Assembly (NCBI GenBank): GCA_001899285.1
Contig: MKWA01000015.1
Location: forward strand, 78,944-142,943
DNA from: Rhizobiales bacterium 64-17
Lineage (GTDB): Bacteria > Pseudomonadota > Alphaproteobacteria > Rhizobiales > Xanthobacteraceae
Length of the DNA stretch: 64,000 nt
Direction: 5' to 3'
A program made the position numbers and the translations under genes. Below, in pieces: positions 18,974 to 26,199 of the stretch. Positions within the stretch are counted from its first letter, which is position 1; every line of letters begins with the position of its first letter. The notes under the pieces are model-generated. The model did no database searches. It was not told where the DNA came from and was given only the letters and a program-made list of their open reading frames with translations.

Positions 18974-19710
18974 ATTTGCGCGTTGCGCAGCCAGGTGGCA
19001 ACGAGGTGAAGGTCGATGCGGTGCGGGCGCTCGATATTGCGCTCGGTGACGTGCCGTGGCGGTTCGAGCGGGAGAAAAACGAAACGATCGCCGCGCATTT
19101 CGCGCGGCTGCGCAAGAGCAAGCCTGCGCTGTGGAATGGGCCGGTCTTGTTGTTCCGCGATTGCGTTCTCGTCGATGGTGTGTTTCGCGCCGAAGCGTTC
19201 CGCACCGACTATGCAAGCTTTCTCGCGTGGCTCGATGGGCTCGACGGCGGCACCGAAACGGCGGCCGGCGTGCGCAACTGCTTCGCTTGCCCGGTGGTGA
19301 AAAGCAGCGACGGCGCATTTCTGTTGGGTGTCATGGCGCCGCACACCGCCAATGCCGGGCAGGTCTATTTTCCGTGCGGCACCCCCGACTTCGACGATCT
19401 GGTCGACGGTCGCGTCGATCTCGACAGCAGCGTGGCCCGCGAATTGCGCGAGGAAACGGGACTCTTGACTGCCGATCTCGCGCCGGCGCCGGGCTGGATC
19501 GTGGTTTCGGACGGGCCGTATGTTGCGCTGCTGCGGCGCTTCCGCTCGGCTTTGTCATCCGATGCCTTGCGCGATAACGTTCGTGCCACGTTGCAGGCGG
19601 AACCGAATCCAGAGTTGAGCGATATCGTCATGGTGCGTGACCGCGCCGGCATTACCAATGCGATGCCACCGTTCGTGCAGGAGTTTTTGAGGCAGATTCT
19701 CGACAGGTGA
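18970..19710 (+). CDS. Nudix-domain protein
   Basis: The 246-aa protein has a distinctive N-terminal half without a recognised domain and a Nudix fold in the C-terminal half. The active helix shows RELREETGLL, the second half of the Nudix box. The upstream Gly and Glu of the consensus GX5EX7 do not align cleanly (GRVDLDSSVA precedes the REL), so the box is partly degenerate. Activity on nucleoside diphosphate derivatives is inferred only from the fold. The start overlaps the pdxY stop and ppk2 starts 3 bp after its stop, so the three genes form one transcript. Confidence 0.78.
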   Translation: MNLRVAQPGGNEVKVDAVRALDIALGDVPWRFEREKNETIAAHFARLRKSKPALWNGPVLLFRDCVLVDGVFRAEAFRTDYASFLAWLDGLDGGTETAAGVRNCFACPVVKSSDGAFLLGVMAPHTANAGQVYFPCGTPDFDDLVDGRVDLDSSVARELREETGLLTADLAPAPGWIVVSDGPYVALLRRFRSALSSDALRDNVRATLQAEPNPELSDIVMVRDRAGITNAMPPFVQEFLRQILDR

Positions 19711-19713
19711 TCG

Positions 19714-20697
19714 ATGGCCAAAAACGACGGCAAAGACGTCAAGCGCGAAAAGAATGAGAAGGGCGACAAGATCGGTAACGGCGCAAATGCGCCGGCCGTG
19801 CCGCTCACAACCATCGCCGATCTGGTCAGGCGGGTGCGTGTCGCGCAACCGGATAAATTCCGCCTCGCCGATGTCGATCCGTCGGACAAGCTCGGCCTCG
19901 AACGCGACAAGGATTTGCTCAAGGAGATTGTCAGCGAAATAGCCCGCAAGCAGGAACTGCTTTACGCCGAAGGCCGGCGCGCGGTGCTGGTGATCCTGCA
20001 AGCGATGGATGCTGGCGGCAAGGATGGCACCATCGAACGCGTGTTCTCCGGCATCAACCCGCAAGGTTGTCAGGTACATTCGTTCAAGGCGCCGAGCGCG
20101 GAGGAGTTGTCGCACGATTTCCTCTGGCGCACGACGGTTGCTTTGCCGCAGCGCGGGCATATCGGCGTGTTCAACCGTTCCTACTATGAGGAAGTGCTGG
20201 TGGTGTGCGTGCATCCGGAGATGCTGGAGCGGCAGGGCATCGATGCCGGTGCTGTCGATAAGAAGTTCTGGGAGGAGCGTTTCGAGTCGATCCGCCGGTT
20301 CGAGCAGCATCTGGCGCGCAATGGCACCACGGTGCTGAAATTCCACCTGCGCATTTCGCCGGAGGAACAGCGCGAGCGGTTTCTCGAACGCCTGCGCAAG
20401 CCGGAGAAGCACTGGAAGTTCTCGCTCGGCGATATCGAGGAGCGCAAACTGTGGGACCGCTACATGGAAGCCTATGAGGCGGCGATCCGTGCCACGTCGA
20501 CGCCCGAGGCCCCGTGGCATGTGGTGCCGGCCGACCGGAAATGGGCTGCGGCCGCGGCGGTGGCCGCGGTGCTGCACGACACCCTGACCCGGATGGACCC
20601 GCGGCCCGGCCCGGTTCCGGCGAGCGCCCGCAAAGCCTACGAAGCGGCGGAGCAGGCGCTGCTGGCTGAAGCGCCGAAAGGCGGATCGAAGGGCTGA
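19714..20697 (+). CDS. ppk2: Polyphosphate kinase 2
   Basis: PPK2 uses polyphosphate to phosphorylate nucleoside mono- or diphosphates. The 327-aa single-domain enzyme has a charged Lys/Asp/Asn-rich N-terminal extension of about 30 residues. Walker A is LQAMDAGGKDGTIERVFSG, Walker B is GHIGVFNRSYYEEVLVV, the lid is RISPEEQRERFLERL, and WKFSLGDIEERKLWDRY follows. One PPK2 domain of about 270 residues is typical of class I or III enzymes. Nucleotide preference cannot be read with certainty. It is the last gene of the pdxY-Nudix-ppk2 group. Confidence 0.92.
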   Translation: MAKNDGKDVKREKNEKGDKIGNGANAPAVPLTTIADLVRRVRVAQPDKFRLADVDPSDKLGLERDKDLLKEIVSEIARKQELLYAEGRRAVLVILQAMDAGGKDGTIERVFSGINPQGCQVHSFKAPSAEELSHDFLWRTTVALPQRGHIGVFNRSYYEEVLVVCVHPEMLERQGIDAGAVDKKFWEERFESIRRFEQHLARNGTTVLKFHLRISPEEQRERFLERLRKPEKHWKFSLGDIEERKLWDRYMEAYEAAIRATSTPEAPWHVVPADRKWAAAAAVAAVLHDTLTRMDPRPGPVPASARKAYEAAEQALLAEAPKGGSKG

Positions 20698-20830
20698 TCC
20701 CATCCCTGGTCATGGACCGCTTGCCAGGGCGGGCCCACCTCCGCTAGAAGGGAGCCCTTGCCGGCCTTTTAACCGCCGATTCACGCTCTTCGACGAGGTT
20801 AGGCCGGTCATGACGAGGGTTTTGACGCAG

Positions 20831-20935
20831 ATGACCACGCGGCACGATATCCGCGCGATCGACCGGGGAGCCGTTCAGGCTCGGCCGGCTGCCGCCCTCA
20901 TTCCGGGTTCGCTGCTGCTCCTTACCTGCCCCTGA
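20831..20935 (+). CDS. leuA leader peptide with a four-leucine control block
   Basis: This 34-codon frame begins MTTRHDIRAIDRGAVQ and ends GSLLLLTCP before TGA 933-935. The codons at 20912-20923 are CTG CTG CTC CTT, four consecutive leucines, and a fifth Leu plus an Ile precede them. It lies about 100 bp upstream of leuA. This is the hallmark of leucine-operon attenuation, in which stalling at Leu codons reports leucyl-tRNA shortage. An in-frame ATG at 20810 could add seven residues. The ribosome site is weak for either start, so the exact N-terminus is uncertain. Confidence 0.8.
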   Translation: MTTRHDIRAIDRGAVQARPAAALIPGSLLLLTCP

Positions 20936-20972
20936 GGGCCGGCCGGGCTGTTTGTGCCTGGGCACTCAGGGG
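20882..20972 (+). promoter_or_regulatory. leuA leader RNA, competing hairpins
   Basis: CCCCTGAG (20929-20936), which spans the leader-peptide stop, is perfectly complementary to CTCAGGGG (20965-20972). Separately, GGCCGGC (20883-20889) can pair with GCCGGCC just after the stop. A ribosome stalled in the Leu block would cover one side and change the pairing. A downstream GC stem with a T-run is not evident. The switch could therefore act through Rho, pausing or translation of leuA instead of an intrinsic terminator. Confidence 0.55.
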
Positions 20973-21039
20973 GTCGAGCGACAACGAAACCCGATGAGCG
21001 CCCCACGATAATGGCGCAAAAGCGAAGGATCCGATTTCC

Positions 21040-22629
21040 ATGACTGCCTCTCCGAAAGCCTCGTCCAACAAAGAACGAGTCGTCATTTTCGACACCACCT
21101 TGCGCGACGGCGAGCAATGTCCCGGCGCGACCATGACCCACGAAGAGAAGCTCGAAGTTGCCGAACTGCTCGACTCGATGGGTGTCGACATCATCGAGGC
21201 CGGCTTTCCGATCGCGTCGGAAGGCGACTTCGCCGCCGTGCACGAGATCGCCAAGCGGTCGAAGAACGCGGTGATCTGTGGTCTCTCGCGCGCGGCACCG
21301 AAGGACATCGACCGTTGCGCGGAAGCGATCAAGCCGGCGAAGCGCCACCGCATCCATACCTTCCTGTCCACCTCGCCGGTGCACATGAAGTACAAGCTCC
21401 AGAAGGAGCCGCACGAGGTCTACGAGATGGTGATCGCGCAGGTCACCCGCGCGCGCAGCCACACCGACGACGTCGAATGGTCGTCGGAGGATGGCACGCG
21501 CACCGAGATCGACTTCCTGTGCCGTTGTGTCGAGGCGGCGATCAATGCCGGTGCGACCACGATCAACATCCCCGACACGGTCGGCTACACCACGCCGGAA
21601 GAGTATTTCAATCTGTTCAAGATGGTGCGCGAGCGCGTGCCGAATTCCGACAAGGCGGTGTTCTCGACCCATTGCCACAACGACCTCGGCATGGCGGTGG
21701 CGAATTCGATGGCCGGCGTCATGGGCGGGGCGCGGCAGATCGAGTGCACCATCAACGGCATCGGTGAGCGCGCCGGCAACGCCGCGCTCGAGGAAGTCGT
21801 CATGGCGATGCAGGTGCGCGGCGACAAGTTCCCGTTCGTCACCGGCATCGACGCCACCATGCTGACCCGCGCCTCGAAGCTCGTTGCCGCGGCGACCTCG
21901 TTCCCGGTGCAGTACAACAAGGCGATCGTCGGCCGGAACGCGTTCGCGCATGAGAGCGGCATCCACCAGGACGGCATGCTCAAGAACGCGCAGACCTACG
22001 AGATCATGACGCCGGAATCGGTCGGCGTGAAACAGACCTCGCTGGTCATGGGTAAGCACTCCGGCCGCCATGCATTCCAGCACAAATTGCAGGAACTGGG
22101 CTACGAACTGTCCGACAACCAGTTGCAGGATGCGTTCGTGCGCTTCAAGGCGCTCGCGGATCGCAAGAAGCAGATCTACGATGAGGATATTGAGGCGCTG
22201 GTCGACGAGGAGATTGCCACCGCGCACGACCGCATCAAGGTACTGTCGTTGACGGTGATCGCCGGAACGATGGGGCCGCAATCGGCGACCTTGTCACTCG
22301 ACATCGACGGTCAGCATGTGACGACGCAATCCACCGGCAATGGCCCGGTGGATGCGATCTTCAATGCGATCCACGCGCTGGTGCCGCATGACGCCAAGCT
22401 CGAACTCTACCAGGTGCATGCAGTGACCGAAGGCACCGACGCGCAGGCGGAAGTATCGGTGCGTCTGTCGGAGAATGGCCGCGCGGTGACGGCGAAGGGC
22501 GCCGATCCGGACACGCTGGTCGCGTCTGCGAAAGCCTATCTCGGCGCGCTCAACAAGCTGACGAGCCGTCGCGTGCGCGAGCAGATTCCCGCCGGTGGAC
22601 GGCGAATCCATTCGACCGACGCAGGCTGA
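21040..22629 (+). CDS. leuA: 2-Isopropylmalate synthase
   Basis: LeuA condenses acetyl-CoA with 2-oxoisovalerate in the first committed step of leucine synthesis. The 529-aa enzyme has the TIM-barrel opening FDTTLRDGEQCPGATM, the metal-binding HCHNDLGMAVANS motif, GIGERAGNAALEEVVMA and HESGIHQDGMLKN. The C-terminal LeuA regulatory domain (about residues 400-520) binds leucine for feedback inhibition. GAAGGAT precedes the ATG at 12-bp spacing, slightly long. The upstream leader peptide suggests leucine-dependent attenuation as well. A terminator follows directly, so the gene is monocistronic. Confidence 0.95.
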   Translation: MTASPKASSNKERVVIFDTTLRDGEQCPGATMTHEEKLEVAELLDSMGVDIIEAGFPIASEGDFAAVHEIAKRSKNAVICGLSRAAPKDIDRCAEAIKPAKRHRIHTFLSTSPVHMKYKLQKEPHEVYEMVIAQVTRARSHTDDVEWSSEDGTRTEIDFLCRCVEAAINAGATTINIPDTVGYTTPEEYFNLFKMVRERVPNSDKAVFSTHCHNDLGMAVANSMAGVMGGARQIECTINGIGERAGNAALEEVVMAMQVRGDKFPFVTGIDATMLTRASKLVAAATSFPVQYNKAIVGRNAFAHESGIHQDGMLKNAQTYEIMTPESVGVKQTSLVMGKHSGRHAFQHKLQELGYELSDNQLQDAFVRFKALADRKKQIYDEDIEALVDEEIATAHDRIKVLSLTVIAGTMGPQSATLSLDIDGQHVTTQSTGNGPVDAIFNAIHALVPHDAKLELYQVHAVTEGTDAQAEVSVRLSENGRAVTAKGADPDTLVASAKAYLGALNKLTSRRVREQIPAGGRRIHSTDAG

Positions 22630-22663
22630 CGACCTGAAGATCAGTGAGCGGGCAAAATGACGC

Positions 22664-22690
22664 ACGGCCGCAGGAAACTGCGGCCGTTTG
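22664..22690 (+). terminator. leuA intrinsic terminator
   Basis: CGGCCGCAG (22665-22673) and CTGCGGCCG (22678-22686) form a perfect 9-bp stem with a GAAA tetraloop, and TTTGCGTT follows. It is 35 bp after the leuA stop. Confidence 0.87.
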
Positions 22691-22845
22691 CGTTCATGCC
22701 CGTATTTTGACGGTCATTCGCCGCATTCTGAACGGCGGTGCATCTACATTGCGGAGAATTAATTGTGACCGAAGCTTAACTTGAGAGCGTGGCATCACGA
22801 CCTTCTACTCATCGCATTCATCTTGTCATGCAGAGGAGAACGTCC

Positions 22846-23493
22846 ATGTTGAAATCTGTTCTGGCTGGTACGACCGCGCTTGCGATCGCCGGTGCCACGT
22901 TCGCTTACGCGCAGCAGCCGCCGCGCGGACCGCGCGGCGATCACTGGCGTCCGTCGGCGGAAGACATCAGCGCCTTCACCGACGCGCGGATCGCCGGCCT
23001 GAAAGCCGGGCTGAAGCTGACCGCGGAGCAGGAGAAGAACTGGCCGGCGGTGGAAACCGCGCTGCGCGATCTCGCCAAGCAACGCGCCGAGCGTGCGCAA
23101 GCACGGGCTAATGCACGGGCTGCGGGACCGAAGGGCGATGCGAAGCCCGGTGACAAAGCCGGCGAGATGAAACGCGATCCGATCGAGCGGCTGCGTCAGC
23201 GTGCCGACCGGATGACGGAGACCGGCACCGCGCTGAAGAAACTCGCCGACGCGGCCGCGCCGCTCTACCAGAGCCTCGACCAAGGCCAGAAACACCGCTT
23301 CATGATGCTGGCGCGGATCGGCATGCGCGGCATGGATCGCGGCATGGAGCGGCATGGCTGGCATCATGGCCGCCACCACGGCGGTCCCGGCTGGCGCCAT
23401 CACGGCCAGCGCGGCATGGGTGGCGATATGGGCCCCGGCATGGGTCCGGATGGCGGCCCGGCCGGTGGTTCCGGCGGCAGCCAGCGGCTCTGA
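22846..23493 (+). CDS. Spy/CpxP-like LTXXQ periplasmic protein with His/Met/Gly-rich tail
   Basis: The 215-aa precursor has a signal peptide (residues 1-23, ending TFAYAQ) and a helical LTXXQ-family domain (LKLTAEQEKNWPAVETALRD). Spy proteins chaperone unfolded envelope proteins; CpxP proteins sense envelope stress. The last 50 residues are very rich in His, Met, Arg and Gly (RHGWHHGRHHGGPGWRHHGQ), which suggests metal binding, perhaps Cu or Ni. ATG 22846 has AGAGGAGA upstream; an in-frame start at 22789 lacks these features. It is flanked by terminators and probably monocistronic. Confidence 0.8.
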   Translation: MLKSVLAGTTALAIAGATFAYAQQPPRGPRGDHWRPSAEDISAFTDARIAGLKAGLKLTAEQEKNWPAVETALRDLAKQRAERAQARANARAAGPKGDAKPGDKAGEMKRDPIERLRQRADRMTETGTALKKLADAAAPLYQSLDQGQKHRFMMLARIGMRGMDRGMERHGWHHGRHHGGPGWRHHGQRGMGGDMGPGMGPDGGPAGGSGGSQRL

Positions 23494-23577
23494 CGGATCG
23501 GAGTGGGCCGCCGGGTCCAAATTTCAGGGTCGCGTCACACTTTTCCCGCGCCGGAATCGCGCCATATCAACTTCCAG

Positions 23578-23607
23578 ATCGCCGGGCTCACGCCCGGCGA
23601 TTTTTTT
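23578..23607 (+). terminator. Intrinsic terminator after the Spy-like gene
   Basis: ATCGCCGGGC (23578-23587) and GCCCGGCGAT (23592-23601) form a perfect 10-bp stem with a TCAC loop. T-run 23601-23607 follows. It is 84 bp after the stop of the Spy-like gene. Confidence 0.92.
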
Positions 23608-23721
23608 GTTTTTCTTCGCTTTTTTCTGGCGAAACAAGCTGTTGGCGAGGGTGCGGCATGCTGGACAGGGCACGGTCGCTTTGCTAAACGACGCCCGCCT
23701 CATGGTTTTCCGCGTGGCTGC

Positions 23722-23772
<51 letters not shown>

Positions 23773-23797
<25 letters not shown>

Positions 23798-23826
23798 ATC
23801 TAGTCAATGACTTAGATTGGTTTGGA
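23773..23826. other. Candidate attL: 3' end of tRNA-Lys plus flank
   Basis: The segment from the T-loop of tRNA-Lys through 29 bp beyond its CCA is repeated, imperfectly, at 36276-36328. By-eye alignment gives about 42 matches over 54 columns with one gap, and the similarity continues past the tRNA end (TCAA..ACTTAG). This is how tRNA-integrating elements leave their attachment sites. No integrase gene is present between the two copies. Confidence 0.5.
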
Positions 23827-24098
23827 CCCTTCATCTCCCCGCACATTTTGCAGCTTCATTCGCGTTTCGAACGTCATGATCGCGATTTCAGCCAGCTTGG
23901 TGTCCCTCTGAGGTCGTGGGCGTCAGAGAGTGCTCTCCACATCAATGCGCGAACTGCGCTTCGAATTCAGCGCGATTAGCGATCGTCGATCCGTTTCCTC
24001 CTCGCCGCGCGCGCCTCATCGAACGCGAGTTGAAGCCGTCGTTGTTTTCCTAAAACCTCGCGAACTGTGACATCCGACATCAGGGCGGACCCAAGAGA

Positions 24099-24126
24099 TT
24101 GACGCACGGTTTTTAAAATGTATCGT
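24099..24126 (+). promoter_or_regulatory. Possible sigma-70 promoter of the ABC operon
   Basis: TTGACG (24099-24104) and TATCGT (24121-24126) are separated by 16 bp and lie 33 bp before the binding-protein ATG. The rest of the 360-bp gap after tRNA-Lys has no gene or clear structure. The -10 match is modest. Confidence 0.35.
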
Positions 24127-24158
24127 TGTCATGACATAGGTCCAAAGGGGAGTTTGTG

Positions 24159-25280
24159 ATGCGCAAGGCCCTCTTTTTGTCCCTCGCTTTCGCGATGCCG
24201 TCGCTGCTGCCCCTTTCAGGGCCGGCACTGGCAGCCGATCCGAGTATCCCTGTCCTCGTTCCGATCACCGGCTTTCTGGCCGTTGAAGGCAAGAGCCAGC
24301 GGAATGGCGCCGTGCTCGCGCTCACTCAGGCGCCGGGCGGGCTGAAGGTGCGGCACGACGTGTCTGACACCGGCACCAGCCCGGAAGTTGCGGTCAATGC
24401 GTTCGAGCGCGCGATTGATGACCGCAACACGGTCGCTGTGGTCGCGCCGATGCTCGGGACGCAGATGCTCGCGTTGTTGCCGGTCGCGCTGCAGGCGAAA
24501 ATGCCGATGCTGACCATGAGCGGAACCGCCGCGATCACGCAGCAGGGCAATCCCTATGTGTTCCGCTTCTTCCCGGACGACCACGTCACCAAGACCGCGC
24601 AGGTGCGGTTCGCGGTGGAGGAACGCAAGATCGCGAAGCCGGCGCTGATCTACCAGACCACGGCCTACGGCCAGAGCGGCCGCGAGGAGATCCTCAAGCT
24701 GCTCAAGGCGCGCAACATCACTCCGGTCTATCAGGATGCGCTCGACGTTTCGCAGAAGGACATGACCGCCGTGCTGGCGAAAGCGCAGGCGGCCGGCGCG
24801 GATTCGCTGCTGGTGCATTTGCACGGCGGCCCGACCGCGCTGCTGCTCAAGGCGGCGTCGACCATGGGTCTGAAGCTGCCGATCATCGCCGGGTCTGGTT
24901 TGTCGCAACCGAGCACGCTCGCGCTGCTCGAACCGGCCGAACTTGCGACGTCCTGCGCGGAAACCGGGTCGAGCCCGATCTCGGCGGAAACGCCGGAGAT
25001 GCAGAAATTCGTCGCCGATTACAGAAAAGCGTTCGATCAGGATCCCGATGCCTTCGCGCTTGGCCAATACGACGGGACGATGATGGCGCTCCAGGCGCTC
25101 GCGGGTGGCGCCAATACGCCGGACAAGATGACCAAGGCGCTTGCATCGACAACCTATAAGGGGCTGGCGATGACCTACAAGAGCAATGGCAAGGGCGATA
25201 TGGCCCATTCCGCCGTGGTCATCTGCTTCGATGGCAAGAGCCGGGTGCCGACGATCGCCAAGCACTACGATGTGAATTGA
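24159..25280 (+). CDS. Branched-chain amino acid-type ABC substrate-binding protein
   Basis: The 373-aa periplasmic protein has a signal peptide ending near residue 26 (SGPALAADP) and the Peripla_BP_6 fold of LivJ/LivK-like receptors. Landmarks are IPVLVPITGFLAVEGKSQRNG, VAVVAPMLGTQMLALLPVA, PYVFRFFPDDHVTKTAQ and DAFALGQYDGTMMALQAL. ATG 24159 is preferred over GTG 24156, with AAAGGGGAG upstream. It is the first gene of an operon in which nearly every junction overlaps, through the iron alcohol dehydrogenase at 32470. The ligand is unknown; such receptors also bind aromatic acids, amides and short peptides. Confidence 0.88.
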   Translation: MRKALFLSLAFAMPSLLPLSGPALAADPSIPVLVPITGFLAVEGKSQRNGAVLALTQAPGGLKVRHDVSDTGTSPEVAVNAFERAIDDRNTVAVVAPMLGTQMLALLPVALQAKMPMLTMSGTAAITQQGNPYVFRFFPDDHVTKTAQVRFAVEERKIAKPALIYQTTAYGQSGREEILKLLKARNITPVYQDALDVSQKDMTAVLAKAQAAGADSLLVHLHGGPTALLLKAASTMGLKLPIIAGSGLSQPSTLALLEPAELATSCAETGSSPISAETPEMQKFVADYRKAFDQDPDAFALGQYDGTMMALQALAGGANTPDKMTKALASTTYKGLAMTYKSNGKGDMAHSAVVICFDGKSRVPTIAKHYDVN

Positions 25281-25287
25281 GCGTACC

Positions 25288-26199
25288 TTGCTCGCGCTGC
25301 AACTGCTGTTCAACGCGATTGCGCTCGGCGCGGCCTATGCTCTGGTCGCGCTCGGCTTCGTGCTGATCCTCAACGCCACCAGCGCGGTGAATTTCGCGCA
25401 GGGTGATCTGGTGATGGTCGGCGGGTTCGGCGCCCTCGCGTTCGGCAGTTTGCTCGGCTTGCCTGGCATCGTTCTGCTCGTGCCGCTGCTGGTGGTGATG
25501 ATCGGCATCGGGTTTCTGCTGGCGTTTGTCGCGTATTTCCCGGTCCGCAAGCGCCCGCCCGATACGGTGTTCATCACCACCATCGCCGCCGGGATCATCA
25601 TGAGCAACGGCGCCAATGCGATCTTTGGTCCGGAGCCGCGTGCAACGCCGTCGCTGGTGTCGTCGGGGGACTGGCAAATCGGCGGTCTGGTCGTGTCCTA
25701 TCAATCGGCGGCCGTGATCATCGTCGCCGCCGCGCTGATTGTCGGACTGCATCTCCTGTTCACGCGCACGCAGATCGGCCGCCGCCTGCGGGCGACGGCA
25801 CAGGATCGTGACGTTGCGGCCAGCATCGGCATCCCCGTCAATCTGATGGTGGCGGCGACCTTCGCCGTTGGTGCGGCGCTCGCCGGCGCTGCCGGGCTGT
25901 TGCTGTCGCGCAACTTCTTCGTCTCGCCGACCGATGGCGCCAACTACATGCTGAAAGCCTATATCGCCGTCACGCTCGGCGGCTGGGGCAGCATTCCCGG
26001 CGCGGTGATCGGTGCGCTCATCATCGCCGCTTTTGAAGTGGCGTTTCCGGCTTTGCCGGCGCTGATCCCCGCGCTTGCGCCCTATGCGGAGGCCTTCACG
26101 CAGGTCTGGTCCACCGTGGTGCTTTACGTGCTGATCCTGTTGATCCTGTGGCAGCGGCCGCAGGGTCTGTTCGGTGAGGCGGTGCGGGCGCGGCCATGA
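25288..26199 (+). CDS. ABC transporter permease, LivH type
   Basis: The 303-aa membrane protein has about eight hydrophobic segments, from LLFNAIALGAAYALVALGFV to VVLYVLILLILWQRPQGLFG, typical of LivH ending in the PQGLFG tail. The ABC coupling motif RRLRATAQDRDVAASIGI is clear. The start is probably TTG 25288, 7 bp after the receptor stop; no in-frame ATG or GTG is close. The stop overlaps the next gene by 4 bp. It works with the fused LivM-LivG protein and LivF downstream. Confidence 0.88.
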   Translation: MLALQLLFNAIALGAAYALVALGFVLILNATSAVNFAQGDLVMVGGFGALAFGSLLGLPGIVLLVPLLVVMIGIGFLLAFVAYFPVRKRPPDTVFITTIAAGIIMSNGANAIFGPEPRATPSLVSSGDWQIGGLVVSYQSAAVIIVAAALIVGLHLLFTRTQIGRRLRATAQDRDVAASIGIPVNLMVAATFAVGAALAGAAGLLLSRNFFVSPTDGANYMLKAYIAVTLGGWGSIPGAVIGALIIAAFEVAFPALPALIPALAPYAEAFTQVWSTVVLYVLILLILWQRPQGLFGEAVRARP

